DNA of 64,000 bases from Lachnospiraceae bacterium NK4A144 (GCA_000424365.1 AUJT01000002.1:62001-126000), one strand, 5' to 3'; positions 36,016-45,178 are shown, numbered from the stretch's first letter. The notes: generated from the letters alone by a model not told the origin. A program made the numbers and translations.

Positions 36016-36481
36016 ACTGCTCTCTCCTTTGTTTTCTCTTTTTACGTTCCTGGAACAACGCGTATCCTTTCTGAAGGATCTCGCGTTCGTTCTGGAAACG
36101 GATCAGATGTATCGCTTCATGATACTTATAATATCCCGAATCAAAGAAGTATTCCTGTCTCTGGGGATGACTGAAATAACTGTCCGCTTCCATAAGGAAC
36201 CAGTGCACTGTCTTATTTACAACGCCTTCCGGCACTCTGAATGTATATCCGCTTTTCCCTATATAATCCACGATTCTTGCATCCACGCCGGTTTCTTCTT
36301 TTACTTCTCTGAGCGCGGTCTGCATTTCATTTTCTCCCGGTTCCATGGTTCCCTTAGGCAGAACCCATCCATCATAGTGATTTTTATAGTCCTTATACAG
36401 AAGGAGAATTTTACCCCTGTACACTACAATTCCACCGCAGCTGGTCGCTTCGATCACATGCTCCCTCCGAACTGCATCCAT
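36008..36481 (-). CDS. NUDIX hydrolase
   Basis: I use the ATG at 36481 (GGAGG 4 bases upstream); the longer frame from 36532 overlaps the PBP gene. The 157-residue product has a perfect NUDIX box at ~44-66, G-x5-E-x7-REVKEETGV, preceded by YDGWVLPKGTMEPGE. Such enzymes hydrolyse nucleoside diphosphates linked to other groups; the substrate (for example diadenosine polyphosphate or oxidised nucleotide) is not clear. The C-terminus is very basic. It follows the PBP gene in the same direction. Confidence 0.9.
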   Translation of the reverse strand: MDAVRREHVIEATSCGGIVVYRGKILLLYKDYKNHYDGWVLPKGTMEPGENEMQTALREVKEETGVDARIVDYIGKSGYTFRVPEGVVNKTVHWFLMEADSYFSHPQRQEYFFDSGYYKYHEAIHLIRFQNEREILQKGYALFQERKKRKQRREQSR

Positions 36482-36509
36482 ATAACCTCCGTCCGGGCAT
36501 TTTGCCCTG

Positions 36510-37916
36510 TTACCTTTTGTAATACGCATCAAATACTCTTTTCGCTACCGGAACGGCATAATCACCACCGCTGCCGGCGCCTTCCATGATCACTGTCACT
36601 ACAAGTTCAGGATCTTCCACATTTGAAAAACCCGTGAACCACGCATGGCTGTTTCCTTTTATCGTACCATATTCTGCCGAACCTGTCTTTCCCGCAACAG
36701 AATATGATAAGCCTTTAAGACGCTTTCCTGTACCGTTCTCAACTACTCCAACCATGAAATCTGTGAGTATTTCCGCTTCTTTCTCAGTCATGAGGGTCTT
36801 GTATTTTTTCGGTTCTGTTTCAGAAATAAGCTCTCCGAGATAATTTGTTCTTTTTTCAATCTCATAAGGCCGCATAAGAATGCCGTCATTGGCGATCGCT
36901 GATGTTATAAGCGCCATGTGAAGCGGTGTTATCAGCGTTTTTCCCTGTCCCATGGCAGTCTGAAGTATTTCTTCCGATCCCGATTCCTCATCAAGGACAA
37001 AACTGCTCTTTGAATATGCAAGATCCGTAGGGATAGTTTTTCCAAAAAGCAGATCTCCTGCCGTTCCCGAAAACTTCTTTATCCCGAGCAGAGTTCCGAT
37101 ATTTGCAAAGGAACAGTTACAGGACTTTTCAAAGGATTCTCTAAGATCTTCGCTTCCATGGACAGAGCGATGATAGCATTCTATATCCACCCCATCATAA
37201 TTCATTTTACCCTTACATGTATAGCTATAATTCTCATAATCATCCGGATGTTCTCTGATATATTCCAAAAGAGTCACTATCTTAAACGTGGATCCCGGCG
37301 GATAAAGTCCCTGTGTCGCTCTGTTTACGAGCGGTGAATTATCGGTATCACTGCTTATCGCTGCCCAGTTTTCGGATACTGTATTTGGATCATAGTCAGG
37401 CTTGGAAACCATCGCCAGGATCTTTCCGGTCTTTGGTTCCATTGCGATCACTGCGCCTTTGTACACTCCCAGTGCATCATAAGCCGCTTTCTGGAGATCT
37501 GCATCATATGTTGTGTAGATATTGTCTCCATAATTTCTGAGGCCGTCCATTTCTTTCTGCAGCCTCTCTCCAATAGGTGCATTAGATGTCAGGAGCTCGA
37601 TATTTGCCGCACTTTCCACTCCGGTCTTTCCGTGTGTCGAAAACCCCACCGCATGGGCAAAGAGTTCATTATACGGATAATACCTGACCTCCACGTTCTG
37701 GGAGTTCATGGCCTCTTCTGCCAGTATTTCTCCTTTAGCAGAAAAAATAGTTCCGCGTATCACCTGACGTTCCAGATCATTTTGTCTCATATTGTATGAG
37801 CTGTTAATGGCTTTAGGCGCATTAAACTGCACATACCAGACAAAATACCCGATCATCGCCGTAAAGATCACCATAAAGAACGAAAGGATCACATAAAACA
37901 CATGCTTATTTCGCAT
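36510..37916 (-). CDS. Penicillin-binding protein transpeptidase (class B, PbpA-like)
   Basis: The start is set at 37916, with GCGGAGG upstream and an 11-base overlap with the SEDS gene. 468 residues: a transmembrane helix at ~7-27, a short pedestal domain, and a transpeptidase domain with active-site PGSTFKIVTLLE (STFK), the SxN motif in KSCNCSFAN, and KTGSAEYG near residue 392. Its brevity matches the PbpA-type class B PBPs of Clostridia. It crosslinks peptidoglycan outside the membrane and presumably works with the SEDS glycosyltransferase next door. Confidence 0.93.
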   Translation of the reverse strand: MRNKHVFYVILSFFMVIFTAMIGYFVWYVQFNAPKAINSSYNMRQNDLERQVIRGTIFSAKGEILAEEAMNSQNVEVRYYPYNELFAHAVGFSTHGKTGVESAANIELLTSNAPIGERLQKEMDGLRNYGDNIYTTYDADLQKAAYDALGVYKGAVIAMEPKTGKILAMVSKPDYDPNTVSENWAAISSDTDNSPLVNRATQGLYPPGSTFKIVTLLEYIREHPDDYENYSYTCKGKMNYDGVDIECYHRSVHGSEDLRESFEKSCNCSFANIGTLLGIKKFSGTAGDLLFGKTIPTDLAYSKSSFVLDEESGSEEILQTAMGQGKTLITPLHMALITSAIANDGILMRPYEIEKRTNYLGELISETEPKKYKTLMTEKEAEILTDFMVGVVENGTGKRLKGLSYSVAGKTGSAEYGTIKGNSHAWFTGFSNVEDPELVVTVIMEGAGSGGDYAVPVAKRVFDAYYKR

Positions 37917-39267
37917 GACGCACCTCCGCTCTGGCATCACTTTCTGCTTTTATAAGGTATATCCCCTGCACAATGGAAAACATTATAAGAGTCGCAAGTA
38001 CTGACGAACCGCCGTAACTCACAAGCGGAAGTGTCACACCTGTAAGAGGGATAAACTTTGTAACACCTCCCACAGTGAGGAATACCTGGAAAATATAATT
38101 GATAGCTATGCCGAGGACCACGAGCCTGTAATAAGTCTGATGAACAGCCATAGCAAGATTCATAAAAAGCAAAAATGTACTGAGGCACACAAGTATCAGG
38201 CATACACTGAATATGCAACCCATTTCCTCAGAGACTGCCGAAAAGATAAAATCCTGCTCAACTACCGGGATCTTATCAGGAGATCCCATGTAAAGTCCCA
38301 TACCGAACCAGCTGCCTGTACCGATGGCAAATAAAGACTGGGTAATCTGGTACCCCTGACCATCGATATAGGAAAAAGGCTCTCTCCACGCAAGGAATCG
38401 CGTCCGCACGTGCGAAAACAGGCGATAACCAAGCAGTGCCCCCGCAACCGCGCCAAAAGCACCCGCTCCAAGCACTAACGGATTATTAAGCGCCGCATAT
38501 ACCATAAACACCATTATCACAAAAAGTATCAATGCACCACCGAGATCTCTCGAAAGCGCAAGTATCAGTATATGCGCAAAGCCAAGTCCCACCGCTCCCG
38601 CAAAGTACAGGAGCCAGTCTTCGCCCTTTGCTCTTTTCTGATTAACATCAGTAAGAATTCCCGCAAGGAACAGAACAAAAATTATTTTTACAAATTCAGA
38701 AGGCTGAAATGTTATCCCTGCGATCGAATATGACAGCTTTGAACCATTTGTAACGGCTCCGGCCACAAGGACGGCAGACAGAGCCGCAACCCCGGCAAAT
38801 CCATACACCCACGTAACCTTTGATAAAAGCCTTAGGTCTGAAACAAGATATGGTACTGCCATAGAAATGCAGACAGAAACCGCAGCTATCAAAAACTGCC
38901 TCAATGATTTTCCTTCCGACAGACGCATCAGCATGATAAATCCGATAGCAAGAAACATGCATGTGTTATTTACTATCATCGGACTCCCGGAAGGATAAAC
39001 GATATGAAAGATCACTATCGTGCCTATAAACAAAACACTCTGAAGCGCACCGTAATAAACGCAGCGAGGATCATCTGTTCTGAAATACAGCACCGTAAAT
39101 CCCAGTATATGGATCAGCATGAGAAAAACGATCTGAAAGATGTAAAAACCGCCCCGTTCTTTTTCTGACCCATAGGCAAATGGCATAAAACAGTGAAACG
39201 TGTAAAATGCCATAAGTATCGCCAGTAAATACCTCGAAAGACCGAGTAATGCAGTACTCATTGTCAC
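37906..39267 (-). CDS. SEDS-family peptidoglycan glycosyltransferase (FtsW/RodA/SpoVE)
   Basis: 453 residues with about 10-12 transmembrane helices. The C-terminal GGVTKFIPLTGVTLPLVSYGGSS (split: FIPLTGVTLPLVSYGGSS) is the SEDS signature. The catalytic Asp region lies in the larger extracytoplasmic loop. SEDS proteins polymerise lipid II glycan strands with a class B PBP. The PBP gene downstream overlaps it, so the pair is almost certainly functional. It cannot be assigned to division or elongation from sequence. Confidence 0.93.
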   Translation of the reverse strand: MTMSTALLGLSRYLLAILMAFYTFHCFMPFAYGSEKERGGFYIFQIVFLMLIHILGFTVLYFRTDDPRCVYYGALQSVLFIGTIVIFHIVYPSGSPMIVNNTCMFLAIGFIMLMRLSEGKSLRQFLIAAVSVCISMAVPYLVSDLRLLSKVTWVYGFAGVAALSAVLVAGAVTNGSKLSYSIAGITFQPSEFVKIIFVLFLAGILTDVNQKRAKGEDWLLYFAGAVGLGFAHILILALSRDLGGALILFVIMVFMVYAALNNPLVLGAGAFGAVAGALLGYRLFSHVRTRFLAWREPFSYIDGQGYQITQSLFAIGTGSWFGMGLYMGSPDKIPVVEQDFIFSAVSEEMGCIFSVCLILVCLSTFLLFMNLAMAVHQTYYRLVVLGIAINYIFQVFLTVGGVTKFIPLTGVTLPLVSYGGSSVLATLIMFSIVQGIYLIKAESDARAEVRHAK

Positions 39268-40118
39268 TCCACTCCCTTCCGGAAGTGCCCTTTAGTGAAA
39301 TGAGGTACCAGACGGCTTATCTCACTCTGATCAAAACTCCTGCCTGACAGGAGATTCAGATACAGCTCCGTAATATCCGCTGCCTCCTCAGCTCTTTCCG
39401 TAGTAAAGTCGAGACGGATACCGTAAATATCCATATCCAGTATCCTGTCCATCTCTCCATGAAGAGAAAGAGGCACAGAGTTGTAAATGACATTATAGCA
39501 GGCCCTGCAGTCCATCACTGCTGGAAATTTCACGTTCATCCTGTCTACCAGTATCTCCGCTCTGCCGTTTTCCAGATTTTTTCCGCATTTACCATTCTTT
39601 GTCCTGTAAATGCACTGAGCTGAGATCATGAGCGGTGTTCTGCCGTATGCCACGAGCACCGAACCTGATACACCCCTGCCCCGCATCTCATGTATATTTA
39701 ATTCCAACGGAACCGTATCCATATCGGAGCCGGCATCTTTAAGAGCCATGAGAGCTTCTTTGTTAAAAGCATAAAGCGAAGTATCAGTGATAACTCTTCC
39801 GGTAAATCCTGACTGCTTTACATATCCAAGCTCCTCATAATTTCGGACCAGTACGCAGTCCTCATTTTCCGGCACTGCATAAACTCTGTCATACAAAGCT
39901 TTTCTGTCATTTTCCCTATAGGTCGGATCATTTTTTCCTCTCATGATCCATGGCATAACGCGAACATACGTCGGACCATTCTCACCACCAAAGCCTATGG
40001 CAGCAGGTTTTTCCGGTGAATAAAATTCAGAGATCCTTTCTGCGATTCCTCTATTCTTAAAAAGCTCTGCCGCTTCTTCCGCTGTTTTCTGATTTTCAAA
40101 GAGAACGCCTAAATTCAC
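39264..40118 (-). CDS. U32 peptidase-family protein, C-terminal part (separate frame)
   Basis: I choose a GTG start at 40118, 6 bases after GGAGGAG. The 284-residue product corresponds to the C-terminal half of the long Firmicute U32/RlhA-like proteins: NLGVLFENQKTAEEAAEL, CVLVRNYEELGY, VPLELNIHEM, VLVAYGRTPLMISAQC, CRACYNVIYNSVPLSL, RLDFTT, and the terminal GHFRKGVE. The N-terminal half is in the frame at 40096-41391. The two frames overlap by 23 bases. Either the gene has undergone natural fission or a frameshift joined two formerly contiguous halves. Confidence 0.8.
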   Translation of the reverse strand: MNLGVLFENQKTAEEAAELFKNRGIAERISEFYSPEKPAAIGFGGENGPTYVRVMPWIMRGKNDPTYRENDRKALYDRVYAVPENEDCVLVRNYEELGYVKQSGFTGRVITDTSLYAFNKEALMALKDAGSDMDTVPLELNIHEMRGRGVSGSVLVAYGRTPLMISAQCIYRTKNGKCGKNLENGRAEILVDRMNVKFPAVMDCRACYNVIYNSVPLSLHGEMDRILDMDIYGIRLDFTTERAEEAADITELYLNLLSGRSFDQSEISRLVPHFTKGHFRKGVE

Positions 40119-41391
40119 GTAACAGCTCCTCCGATAATTTTTCAAAAGCACCTCTGCGCAATTCATTTAATGCGCTTACAGGCACAAATACATTTCCTTC
40201 TATTTCGATATCAAGTGATTCAAAGCAGAACACGCTTCCACCTGTTTTCTGGAGCTGTTTTCTTATCTGCTTTTCTTCCATGGGACGATTTTTTGCACAC
40301 TCAACAACCGCTCCGGAAAACTCGACTGTCACTTCATCAGAACTTCCATCCCCATGATATGACACAGTCTGAAGCCTTAGAGACAGCGGTTCTCCAACTC
40401 TGACCACTGCTTTTCCCTTAACAGGAAGCTGCATGATCTTCAGCTCAAAATCATCAGGTAAAGACCTGCTGTAGCTTCCACGTCCCATAGTGATCATTTC
40501 CTTGCCGTTATGACGATCAAAATAACCGGGATTAAGTCCGCTTCTTGAATATAATCCGAGAAGCTCATCTCTATCTGCTTTTTTTACCTTGAATCCTTCT
40601 CTGCCCTTTTCGTAATACAGATCCAGATATTTTCTGTAGATCGAAGTAACCCCTGCCACATACTGCGGAGTCTTCATCCGTCCCTCGATCTTCATGCTGT
40701 CCACGCCGGCTTCTATCATATCCGGAAGCTGTTCGATGGAACTTAAGTCCTTCATGGACAAAATGTACTCATCACTGCCCTTTCCGCCATAAGGCTGACG
40801 GCACGGACCTGCACAGCGGCCACGGTTTCCGCTTCTGCCTCCAAGCATTGATGACATGAGGCACATACCGGAATAACAGTAGCACATGGCACCATGAATA
40901 AAGCACTCGATCTCAAGGCCGGTCTTTTCATGTATCTCTCTGATCTCTCCTACAGACAGTTCCCTTGCAGGAACGATACGGACAGCACCCATGCTCTTCA
41001 GCAATTCTGCCCCATACACGCCTGTAAGTGCCATCTGCGTACTTGCATGGAGCGGCAGATAAGGAAAATGCTCCTTAAGGTGACGGAAGATACCGAGATC
41101 CTGCACTATGACACCATCAAGTCCTGCTTCATAAAGAGGCGCGAGAAAACCCGGAAGATCCTTCATCTCCGACTCTTTTGTAAGCGTGTTCAGCGTCAGA
41201 TAAAATTTTTTTCCAAAAAGGTGAGCATAATCAATAGCACGGATAAGTTCTTCATCCGAGAAATTTCCCGCATATGCTCTTGCTCCGAATCTGGTTCCAC
41301 CTGCGTATACCGCATCAGCTCCTGCACTCATTGCCGCATAAAAGCAATCGATAGTTCCCGCCGGCGCTAAAAGTTCTGTTCTATTTCCCAT
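40096..41391 (-). CDS. U32 peptidase-family protein, N-terminal part
   Basis: The ATG at 41391 begins MGNRTELLAPAGTID. The 431-residue frame holds the U32 domain with the family signature ECFIHGAMCYCYSGMC (~166-181), the Cys-rich RCAGPCRQPY, SMKIEGRMKTPQYVAGV, and the start of a DUF3656-like segment (about 310-430). U32 proteins such as RlhA and TrhP hydroxylate rRNA or tRNA; others are called collagenase-like. Full-length relatives have ~650-750 residues, so this is the front part. No Shine-Dalgarno is visible, and a terminator hairpin ends 13 bases before the start. Confidence 0.88.
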   Translation of the reverse strand: MGNRTELLAPAGTIDCFYAAMSAGADAVYAGGTRFGARAYAGNFSDEELIRAIDYAHLFGKKFYLTLNTLTKESEMKDLPGFLAPLYEAGLDGVIVQDLGIFRHLKEHFPYLPLHASTQMALTGVYGAELLKSMGAVRIVPARELSVGEIREIHEKTGLEIECFIHGAMCYCYSGMCLMSSMLGGRSGNRGRCAGPCRQPYGGKGSDEYILSMKDLSSIEQLPDMIEAGVDSMKIEGRMKTPQYVAGVTSIYRKYLDLYYEKGREGFKVKKADRDELLGLYSRSGLNPGYFDRHNGKEMITMGRGSYSRSLPDDFELKIMQLPVKGKAVVRVGEPLSLRLQTVSYHGDGSSDEVTVEFSGAVVECAKNRPMEEKQIRKQLQKTGGSVFCFESLDIEIEGNVFVPVSALNELRRGAFEKLSEELLREFRRSL

Positions 41392-41404
41392 TTCTACGCA
41401 CAAG

Positions 41405-41437
41405 AAAAGCTGCCATATTACAGCGGCAGCTTTTTTT
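41405..41437. terminator. Terminator hairpin after zapA
   Basis: AAAAGCTGCC (41405-41414) pairs with GGCAGCTTTT (41425-41434), with a 10-base loop. On the minus strand it is followed by TTTTCTTG, 8-40 bases after the zapA stop. The plus strand would have T7. It ends 13 bases before the U32 start, so any U32 transcript from upstream must read through it. Confidence 0.75.
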
Positions 41438-41444
41438 CATTACA

Positions 41445-41909
41445 TTACCTTCTGTTACGACTTCTCTTACTGCTGCCTGTCGCACCGTCTCCGATGTCAT
41501 ACATTTCCCTGGCAGCCGCAAGCTCTGTTTCTAACTGAACTATACGCTTCTGATTTTCATTATTCTCATCCTTAAGCTGCTGAAGTGTTTCTTCCATGCT
41601 CTTAAGTTTGATCCGCTCAGTGATAAGGTCATGCTTTACATCGTAAAGTTCCTTATCCTTTGCGTCGACAGACTCCTGTAGGAGATCTACCTGCTGTTTT
41701 GCTTTGAAATAATCATCAGCAATATTCAGTTCTAAAAGAACATTCTGAGTATCCACAGGCTGTCGCATAAAGCTCTCAATCTTGCCATACTCAGAAATCT
41801 TCCCATTGATGTAGGAAGCAACCCTTTGAAGATACTCTTCGCTCTCATTTCCGGTCAGCGTATAAACCTTCCCGCCGATCAGAACTTCTGTGTCTGTTCT
41901 TGCAGCCAT
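41445..41909 (-). CDS. zapA: Cell division protein ZapA
   Basis: 154 residues. N-terminal EVLIGGKVYTLTGNESEEYLQRVASYIN is typical of Gram-positive ZapA, which bundles FtsZ at midcell. Beyond the usual ~85 residues it has an extended coiled-coil (about 80-135, rich in Glu/Lys/Gln) and a short basic Ser/Arg tail. The start has GAGGAG upstream. It is transcribed alone, downstream of ruvB, with its own leader motif and an extended -10. Confidence 0.9.
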   Translation of the reverse strand: MAARTDTEVLIGGKVYTLTGNESEEYLQRVASYINGKISEYGKIESFMRQPVDTQNVLLELNIADDYFKAKQQVDLLQESVDAKDKELYDVKHDLITERIKLKSMEETLQQLKDENNENQKRIVQLETELAAAREMYDIGDGATGSSKRSRNRR

Positions 41910-41924
41910 TTACACTCTCCTCAA

Positions 41925-41970
41925 TAAACGCTAGCTTATATCTGACAAAAAAATGTCGGATTCACGTTTG
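41925..41970 (-). promoter_or_regulatory. 46-base leader motif of zapA, shared with the suf operon
   Basis: As transcribed: CAAACGTGAATCCGACA, then a T-rich stretch, then GTCAG...GCGTTTA. It aligns without gaps to 59918-59963 (35 of 46 identical), also at a fixed distance before a GAGGAG ribosome site. AAACG/CGTTT and GACA/TGTC can pair, giving a nested stem. Function unknown. Confidence 0.55.
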
Positions 41971-41991
41971 AATATCTTTTTTGCTACATAG

Positions 41992-42000
41992 ATTATATCA
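41992..42000 (-). promoter_or_regulatory. zapA: Extended -10 promoter of zapA
   Basis: Minus-strand TGATATAAT has the perfect TG-N-TATAAT form. A weak -35 (GTTACA) lies 17 bases upstream, between ruvB and the promoter. Confidence 0.6.
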
Positions 42001-42019
42001 AATCTTGTGCCATTTGTAA

Positions 42020-43024
42020 CTAACGATTCCCTTCTCTGTCTAACCCCAAGTGATGATAAGCGAGATCTGTTACCACACGACCTCTGGGTGTGCGATTTAT
42101 AAAGCCGTTTTTCAGCAGATACGGCTCATATACGTCTTCAATAGTTCCGGAATCTTCACCGATCGCAGCTGCAAGAGTATCCAGCCCCACAGGTCCTCCG
42201 TCAAATTTTCCTATCATGGTATTAAGTATCGTGCGGTCAAGATTATCCAGACCATACTTGTCTACTTCCATGAGATCCAGTGCGAGATTAGCCACTTCCT
42301 CAGTGATTTCTCCGCCATACTTAACTTCTGCGAAGTCACGAACTCTCTTTAACAGGCGGTTCGCGATTCTGGGTGTACCTCTGGAACGCCTTCCCATTTC
42401 ATAGGCACCCTTTTCATCGATCTTTACTTTTAAGACTTTTGCAGAATTTATTATTATCGTCGATAATTCTTCATAAGAGTAAAATTCAAGATGATTTATA
42501 ACACCAAATCTGTCACGAAGCGGCGCTGACAGCAGACCTGCTCTGGTAGTCGCTCCTATCAACGTGAATTTCGGAAGCGGCAGATGCAGAGATTTCGCAG
42601 TCGGCCCCTTTCCGATCATGATATCTATCGCAAAATCCTCCATGGCAGGATAAAGAACTTCTTCTACCTGACGGTTAAGCCTGTGTATCTCATCGACAAA
42701 TAAAATGTCTCCATCCTGAAGATTATTAAGGATCGCAGCCATATCACCCGGTTTTTCTATGGCAGGACCGCTGGTGATCTTTAGATGCGCCCCCATCTCC
42801 TCCGCAATGATACCGGCAATAGTGGTTTTTCCAAGTCCCGGAGGGCCGTAAAATAAACAGTGATCCAGCGGATCATTTCTGTTTTTCGCCGCATCTATAT
42901 AAATCCTGAGTGTTTTCTTCATTTTTTCCTGACCAATATAGTCTTCCAGACATTTCGGACGAAGAGAACCCTCTATTTTCACATCTTCTTCCGTAATCTT
43001 GGTCTCGATCACTCTTTTTTCCAT
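42020..43024 (-). CDS. ruvB: Holliday junction branch migration ATPase RuvB
   Basis: 334 residues, the normal RuvB length. [15 protein letters not shown], Walker [10 protein letters not shown] near 61-68, Walker [11 protein letters not shown] (DEIH), sensor [18 protein letters not shown], and the winged-helix GLDREGNR tail are all intact. It is a hexameric motor that works with RuvA on recombination junctions. It lies 24 bases after ruvA in the same operon. Confidence 0.97.
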   Translation of the reverse strand: MEKRVIETKITEEDVKIEGSLRPKCLEDYIGQEKMKKTLRIYIDAAKNRNDPLDHCLFYGPPGLGKTTIAGIIAEEMGAHLKITSGPAIEKPGDMAAILNNLQDGDILFVDEIHRLNRQVEEVLYPAMEDFAIDIMIGKGPTAKSLHLPLPKFTLIGATTRAGLLSAPLRDRFGVINHLEFYSYEELSTIIINSAKVLKVKIDEKGAYEMGRRSRGTPRIANRLLKRVRDFAEVKYGGEITEEVANLALDLMEVDKYGLDNLDRTILNTMIGKFDGGPVGLDTLAAAIGEDSGTIEDVYEPYLLKNGFINRTPRGRVVTDLAYHHLGLDREGNR

Positions 43025-43048
43025 CTGTATCCTCGTTTAAAAAAGCAT

Positions 43049-43666
43049 TTATCTCGCCATTTGCTTAAGCGCTGCTTTCAATATATCATTCGCATCCATA
43101 TCCTCTGTAACAGTCACCATCTTCACAGCCCTGTAAGCATCAGATGCAGAATATCCGAGAGCTTCCAGTGCTTCCACTGCTTCATCTCTGGCATTATTTG
43201 CTGCGGCAGACACCTTGTTACCGGCCTTTTCATCGCCTCCAAACGCACTCTCAAATGCCGCATCCTGAGAAATCTTGTCTCTGAGATCAAGTATCACTCG
43301 CTCCGCCGTCTTTTTTCCGATGCCCGGAGCCTGCGAAATAGCCTTTGCATCTCCTGCAAGTATGGCAAAACGCAGGTCATCAGGTGAAAGCACTGACAAT
43401 ATCATCTGCGCTCCCTTAGGCCCTATACCGCTGACAGTGATGAGCATACGGAATATAGCCAGATCATCCCTGGTCGGAAACCCATATAATGTCATGCCGT
43501 CTTCCCTGACAGAAAGATGAGTATAAATAATCGTGTCTTCTCCCACCGGAGGCAGTTCTTCCGCAGTACCCGCAGAGATCACGACTTCATACCCCACTCC
43601 GTTAACATCAAGGAGCAGCATGTTGTCCGTTACAGAAAATACTTTTCCTTTCAAAAAACCGATCAT
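43049..43666 (-). CDS. ruvA: Holliday junction DNA helicase subunit RuvA
   Basis: 205 residues. OB domain (MIGFLKGKVFSVTDNMLLLDVNGVGYEV, quoted in part as MIGFLKGKV and DVNGVGYEV), the helix-hairpin-helix motifs ITVSGIGPKGAQMIL and APGIGKKTAERVILDL, and the RuvB-binding C-terminal three-helix domain (ALGYSASDAYRAV). It forms the tetrameric clamp on four-way junctions. ruvB follows directly. Confidence 0.97.
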   Translation of the reverse strand: MIGFLKGKVFSVTDNMLLLDVNGVGYEVVISAGTAEELPPVGEDTIIYTHLSVREDGMTLYGFPTRDDLAIFRMLITVSGIGPKGAQMILSVLSPDDLRFAILAGDAKAISQAPGIGKKTAERVILDLRDKISQDAAFESAFGGDEKAGNKVSAAANNARDEAVEALEALGYSASDAYRAVKMVTVTEDMDANDILKAALKQMAR

Positions 43667-43667
43667 A

Positions 43668-44165
43668 TCAACCTCTAAGCTTTATACGCCGAAGAACCTC
43701 ATCTGACAGAAAGCCTATAAAAAATCCCGTGATACAGCCTGTAACGATAAGTATCGGCATATAATGAAATATTTTGTCATTATGAATAAGTATTACGGCA
43801 ACAAGGATCTGTCCTACATTATGAAAGATTCCTCCTGCCATACTCACGCCATATACAGAAAAGAGTCCTGTTTTACGAAAAGCAAGCATAGACGCAAAAC
43901 TCAGAACGCCTCCCGCAAGACTGTATGCGATGCTATACGGATTTCCAAAAAGGATACCGGACAGAAATATCCGGACAAGATTGATAAATGCCGCATCAGA
44001 CTTTCCTGTGCCGTACAAAGAAAAGACAACGACCAGATTTGTAAGTCCCAGCTTCATTCCGGGATAAGGAAAGAAATTAGGCAGCTGACTCTCTATCCAT
44101 GACAATATCATAGCCAGGGCTGTAAATACCGCAAGACGGGCAAGTCTCTTAGTTTGCAACTGCAT
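43668..44165 (-). CDS. Gx transporter family membrane protein
   Basis: The ATG at 44165 has AGGAGGG upstream; the frame to 44186 has none. 165 residues with about five transmembrane helices, including LPNFFPYPGMKLGLTNLVVV and MAGGIFHNVGQILVA, landmarks of the ECF-S-like Gx/heptaprenyl-diphosphate-synthase-component-I family. The substrate is unknown; relatives are linked to isoprenoid or vitamin transport. It overlaps the NusG-II gene end by 17 bases. Confidence 0.85.
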   Translation of the reverse strand: MQLQTKRLARLAVFTALAMILSWIESQLPNFFPYPGMKLGLTNLVVVFSLYGTGKSDAAFINLVRIFLSGILFGNPYSIAYSLAGGVLSFASMLAFRKTGLFSVYGVSMAGGIFHNVGQILVAVILIHNDKIFHYMPILIVTGCITGFFIGFLSDEVLRRIKLRG

Positions 44166-44541
44166 CGTAGTCTCCCTCCTCTCCATGAACGATCTCTACC
44201 ACCACTTCATTCGGGAGACAAACTATCAAGTCACCGTCTTTTGAAATTGCTTTTTGATGAACGCAGAGCTTGTCCGGGCAGTCAGCCTCGACAACATTTG
44301 CTTCTCCATCATGTATGACCAGATGATTATTCAGTCCTCTCGCACCCGGGATTATGACATCTGTCTCACTGTTAAGCGAATAAACAGCATATCCTTTTCC
44401 CGAAACAGTTACCACTACCTTGTCCCCATAATCTCCAGCGTTTGCTGTGGTAGCCGAAGCCGGCTTAAAGATCAGAAGTCCATACCATATAGCCGCCGTC
44501 ACAACAGCAGCCGCAGGAATCAGCCAATCCGCTTTTTTCAT
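44149..44541 (-). CDS. NusG domain II protein, membrane-anchored
   Basis: Two starts are possible, 44541 (weak GCAGGA) and 44613 (in the upstream gene); I prefer 44541. The 130-residue product has one transmembrane helix near the N-terminus (LIPAAAVVTAAIWYGLLIF) and an extracytoplasmic NusG-II domain with a VVTVSGKGYAVYSL core and a Cys in DCPDKLCVHQKAI. It frequently neighbours Gx-type transporter genes in Clostridia, as here. Function unknown. Confidence 0.8.
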   Translation of the reverse strand: MKKADWLIPAAAVVTAAIWYGLLIFKPASATTANAGDYGDKVVVTVSGKGYAVYSLNSETDVIIPGARGLNNHLVIHDGEANVVEADCPDKLCVHQKAISKDGDLIVCLPNEVVVEIVHGEEGDYDAVAN

Positions 44542-44584
44542 GCGGCTAATTCCTGCGGCTTCTGAATCATTGCTTATGTTTTTA

Positions 44585-45178
44585 TCAATAGAATTTTGCC
44601 TTAAGTTTCGCATAAGTGTCTTTTACCTGTCTGAAGTGTTCTTCTGTCCTGAAGTGAAGCACTCTCATAAGCTGTGTACTGAAATCTAGCATAAAGATCA
44701 CTGCTATCATATAACAAAATGCCCGTCCGTACCTCATGTCGATCCGGTCTGAAAAATCCCAGACAATGCGATGAAGGAATCCAAAGAAGCAACATGCATA
44801 TAATCCCCAGCCAAGTGTACTCTCCAGGCAGATGATACCTTTGTAATTAAAAGGCTTATCATTATAATCCCACCAAAGCGCTCCCAGGAGCTTTATCATC
44901 ATTATACCGACAATATATTCAAAAACCGTCGCAACGATGGCTGCTGATATAAAGAGCAGAACATAATGTGAAGCTATCGGCCGGAAAATAAAATAAGCTC
45001 CGACAAAACCAAATCCATATATCGGGCAAAAGGGTCCTCTCACGAATCCGCGGTTTGTGATTTTTTTATTACAGAACGACATATAAACGCTCTCAAGGAA
45101 CCAGCCTATAATGCTGTAAAAGATAAACCAAAGCACGATATGATAAAAATCAATTCCTAAAAAAGATAATTCCCACAT
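44585..45178 (-). CDS. CmpB-like (type IV ABC permease-like) membrane protein
   Basis: 197 residues with about five transmembrane helices. WFIFYSIIGWFLESVYMSF and NRGFVRGPFCPIYGFG are diagnostic of PF06541 (COG4905, ABC_trans_CmpB). Despite the name, no ABC ATPase lies nearby and transport has not been shown. It heads a five-gene operon with NusG-II, Gx, ruvA and ruvB. Confidence 0.86.
   Translation of the reverse strand: MWELSFLGIDFYHIVLWFIFYSIIGWFLESVYMSFCNKKITNRGFVRGPFCPIYGFGFVGAYFIFRPIASHYVLLFISAAIVATVFEYIVGIMMIKLLGALWWDYNDKPFNYKGIICLESTLGWGLYACCFFGFLHRIVWDFSDRIDMRYGRAFCYMIAVIFMLDFSTQLMRVLHFRTEEHFRQVKDTYAKLKAKFY

Noticed and set aside
40090-40110. RF2-like programmed frameshift (CTT TGA) joining the two U32 frames
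   Set aside because: The slip site fits the RF2 type, but the stimulatory AGG is at the wrong spacing, and a shift here would skip the beta strand (NLGVLFEN) that the second frame encodes upstream of the site. A GTG start with a strong ribosome site explains the second frame better.
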